Source: an uncultured Bryobacterales bacterium (lineage in GTDB: Bacteria; Acidobacteriota; Terriglobia; Bryobacterales; Bryobacteraceae). Taken from it: DNA of 7,231 bases. This document shows, one piece after another, positions 5,653 to 7,231 of this stretch; position 1 is the stretch's first letter, and the number at the start of each line of letters is the position of its first letter. Location: assembly GCA_937859895.1 (NCBI GenBank), contig CALMAV010000398.1, forward strand, positions 1-7,231. The letters are read 5' to 3'. The translations under genes were made by a program, and so were the position numbers. The notes under the pieces were generated by a model that did no database searches, was not told the origin of the DNA, and was given only the letters and a program-made list of their open reading frames with translations.

Positions 5653-6588
5653 ATGACCGAGTACGCGTTTCTTTTTCCCGGACAGGGATCTCAGCAAGTG
5701 GGTATGGGTAAGTTGCTGGCCGACCACTACGAGGTAGCCGCACGCACCTTTCAGGAGGCCGACCAAGTTCTAGGCTTTCGGTTGTCGGAGTTGTGTTTTA
5801 GTGGTCCAGAAGAAGAACTCCGTCTTACAGAAAACACTCAGCCGGCACTGCTCACTGTTTCAACTGCTGCTTACCGTGTCTTAAGAGAAGCTGGCTACAG
5901 ACCTTCCATTGTGGCCGGACACAGCCTGGGTGAATACTCAGCCCTGGTTGCAGCCGGGTCGCTGGAGTTTGCCGATGCACTGAGCCTGGTTCGCAAGCGG
6001 GGCCGCTACATGCAGGATGCAGTGCCGGCCGGGGTAGGAGCAATGGCAGCGCTGTTGAAGTTACCCGAGGGCCGGCTCGATGCTGTGTTGGCAGTATCGG
6101 CTCGAGAGGGCGAGACAGTGACTGCCGCGAACTTTAATTCGCCTGACCAGGTTGTGATCGCTGGTCACAGGGCAGCTGTCGAGCGAGCAATGGAAGCGGC
6201 CAAGCAATCCGGGGCCAAGCGGGCCGTCCTACTCCCGGTGAGCGCGCCGTTCCACTGTCCGCTCATGAAGCCGGCGCAGGAACGACTGGCACTCGATCTG
6301 AAAGATACGATTTTTCACGATCTTCAAACTCCTCTGATCAACAACTGGCTTGCACATGAAGTAACAACAGGTGGCGAAGCGCGCGTCGGATTGGCCGAGC
6401 AAGTTCCAAATCCGGTTCGCTGGACGGATACGATTCGATTGCTGGTTCACAAGGGCATTCACTGCTTTGTCGAAGTGGGAGCCGGCTCGGTGTTGACCGG
6501 GCTCTGCCGCAGTATTGATCCCACGCTGCAAGGCGCAAAGTTCGGCGACCCTGCTGATATGGACAAAGTGAAAACGTTGCTCGGCTAA
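5653..6588 (+). CDS. fabD: Malonyl-CoA:acyl carrier protein transacylase
   Basis: Transfers the malonyl group from CoA to acyl carrier protein, supplying the extender unit for type II fatty acid synthesis in the cytosol. The 311 residues equal the usual length. Motifs are FPGQGSQ (8-14) with oxyanion Gln11, TENTQPA (59-65), GHSLGEYSALVAAG (89-102) with nucleophile Ser91, Arg116, NFNSPDQVVIAG (160-171), SAPFHCPLM (197-205) with His201, and EQVPNPVRW (249-257) with Gln250. These match Ser92, Arg117, His201 and Gln250 of E. coli FabD. The start ATG at 5653 gives the typical MTEYAFLFPGQGSQ; a TTG at 5626 would add nine unconserved residues. The other fab genes are not adjacent, so fabD stands alone here, divergent from the zinc-ribbon gene. 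It ends with tandem stops TAA TAG, 14 bp from the convergent homoserine dehydrogenase gene. Confidence 0.96.
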   Translation: MTEYAFLFPGQGSQQVGMGKLLADHYEVAARTFQEADQVLGFRLSELCFSGPEEELRLTENTQPALLTVSTAAYRVLREAGYRPSIVAGHSLGEYSALVAAGSLEFADALSLVRKRGRYMQDAVPAGVGAMAALLKLPEGRLDAVLAVSAREGETVTAANFNSPDQVVIAGHRAAVERAMEAAKQSGAKRAVLLPVSAPFHCPLMKPAQERLALDLKDTIFHDLQTPLINNWLAHEVTTGGEARVGLAEQVPNPVRWTDTIRLLVHKGIHCFVEVGAGSVLTGLCRSIDPTLQGAKFGDPADMDKVKTLLG

Positions 6589-6602
6589 TAGCGCTCTGGG
6601 TG

Positions 6603-7231
6603 TCACACTGAGCGGGCAATGTCTACCAGATCCGCAAATACTCCGTAAGCGGTTTGTTGGACGCCCGGGTTGACCGACAGTGTACCCATCGTCCCCATTA
6701 AATCGGTATGCAAAAGGAGCAGGTTTGAAGTTCCTTGTGCGGTCGCCAGCAAGTCTGTTTTCTTAACCACCTCGGGTGCTACGGAGAGGTGAACCAAACC
6801 GCCAACTAGCTCGCCACGGCTAACCAGCAACACAGTCTCCCCTCCTGCTGCATAGCTGACAATCTGCTCGGTTGTAAAGCCCTGAATGCCGCGCCGGTCT
6901 ACCTGTTGTGGCGTCACGCGAGCGCCCATTAGTACGTTAGCCAGCGCCGCAGCTTTAGCCGCTGAATCCCAGCCCTCTAAGTCGTAAGACGCATCAGCTT
7001 CAGCAATGCCGAGCGCTTGGGCCTCCCTGACACCGTCCGCCATGGAAAGACCGCGGGACATGGCAGCAGTGACGACCTTTGAAGTTGAGTTGAGAACCCC
7101 GGCAAAGCCCAGAATCGTCACCCCTGGCAAGTTATTGCGTACCTGGTTGAAAATAGGCGTCCCGTCCATCACGGTAGATTCAAATCGAAGTTCCACCTGA
7201 CTGCGGCGAGCTTCTTCTCGTAACTCAGCGT
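6603..7231 (-). CDS. hom: Homoserine dehydrogenase, C-terminal catalytic domain (N-terminus cut by window edge)
   Basis: The frame is open from the right edge to a TGA at 6603, giving 208 visible residues; the Rossmann NAD(P)-binding domain lies beyond the window, so the GTG at 7196 is not the real start. The enzyme reduces aspartate semialdehyde to homoserine, leading to threonine and methionine. The visible part begins near FESTVMDGTPIFN and continues with the GFAGVLNSTS segment, EAQALGIAEAD, and DLEGWDSAAK. Asp83, Asp88 and Lys92 of the visible part have the spacing of yeast Asp214, Asp219 and Lys223. The C-terminus GTLSVNPGVQQTAYGVFADL closes the domain, and no ACT regulatory domain follows, so feedback control by threonine through ACT is unlikely. 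NSTS replaces the usual NGTT, marking a divergent subgroup; a related homoserine-dehydrogenase-like oxidoreductase cannot be excluded without the N-terminus. Confidence 0.85.
   Translation of the reverse strand, partial: AELREEARRSQVELRFESTVMDGTPIFNQVRNNLPGVTILGFAGVLNSTSKVVTAAMSRGLSMADGVREAQALGIAEADASYDLEGWDSAAKAAALANVLMGARVTPQQVDRRGIQGFTTEQIVSYAAGGETVLLVSRGELVGGLVHLSVAPEVVKKTDLLATAQGTSNLLLLHTDLMGTMGTLSVNPGVQQTAYGVFADLVDIARSV

Noticed and set aside
5578..5766. Long version of the zinc-ribbon protein starting inside fabD at 5766
   Set aside because: The first 63 residues are antisense to fabD and to the promoter spacer and show no recognisable pattern; the compact 78-residue form explains the cysteine motif.
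6592..6614. Possible terminator hairpin (CGCTC/GAGCG) between fabD and the homoserine dehydrogenase gene
   Set aside because: The stem is only 5 bp with a 13-base loop and no T-run on either strand, and half of it lies inside the minus-strand gene.

Overview
The window is a stretch of ordinary-looking bacterial chromosome with moderate GC and dense coding. It has eight protein genes, two of them cut by the window edges. I see no RNA genes, CRISPR arrays, insertion sequences or phage genes. The best guess for the host is an acidobacterium (Acidobacteriota, Terriglobia-like). The guess rests on a zwf-opcA-pgl arrangement with an OpcA that looks neither actinobacterial nor cyanobacterial, a small CxxC/CxxC protein of a kind I associate with that phylum, and the general character of the proteins. 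It is an inference; no 16S or other marker is present.

Left block (1-4233, minus strand): a tightly packed operon read right to left. Its order is zwf (glucose-6-phosphate dehydrogenase), opcA (G6PDH assembly/activator protein), pgl (6-phosphogluconolactonase), then a lipoprotein of the CapA metallophosphatase family that runs off the left edge. zwf and opcA overlap by 4 bp (ATGA), opcA and pgl by 11 bp, and pgl and capA abut exactly (TAA then TTG, in the same frame). The first three genes form the oxidative branch of the pentose phosphate pathway, which makes NADPH from glucose-6-phosphate.

Middle block (4234-5294, plus strand): a 95-bp divergent spacer, then a short degenerate receiver-domain protein, then 24 bp later a peroxiredoxin of the BCP/PrxQ type with a probable N-terminal signal peptide. 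The NADPH operon and the peroxide-removal gene diverge from the same spacer. They could be functionally linked through thioredoxin, but this is inference.

Right block (5295-7231): a small hairpin, a minus-strand 78-residue zinc-ribbon-like protein, a 75-bp divergent spacer with a palindromic -10-like octamer, then fabD (malonyl-CoA:ACP transacylase, plus strand). fabD converges with a minus-strand homoserine dehydrogenase gene whose N-terminal half lies beyond the right edge.

Nothing here is clearly a new system. The points most worth a second look are the in-frame TAA/TTG junction between pgl and capA, the symmetrical promoter-like octamer, the likely exported peroxiredoxin with an unusual cysteine layout, the C-x3-C pair in OpcA, and the unassigned small zinc-ribbon protein.
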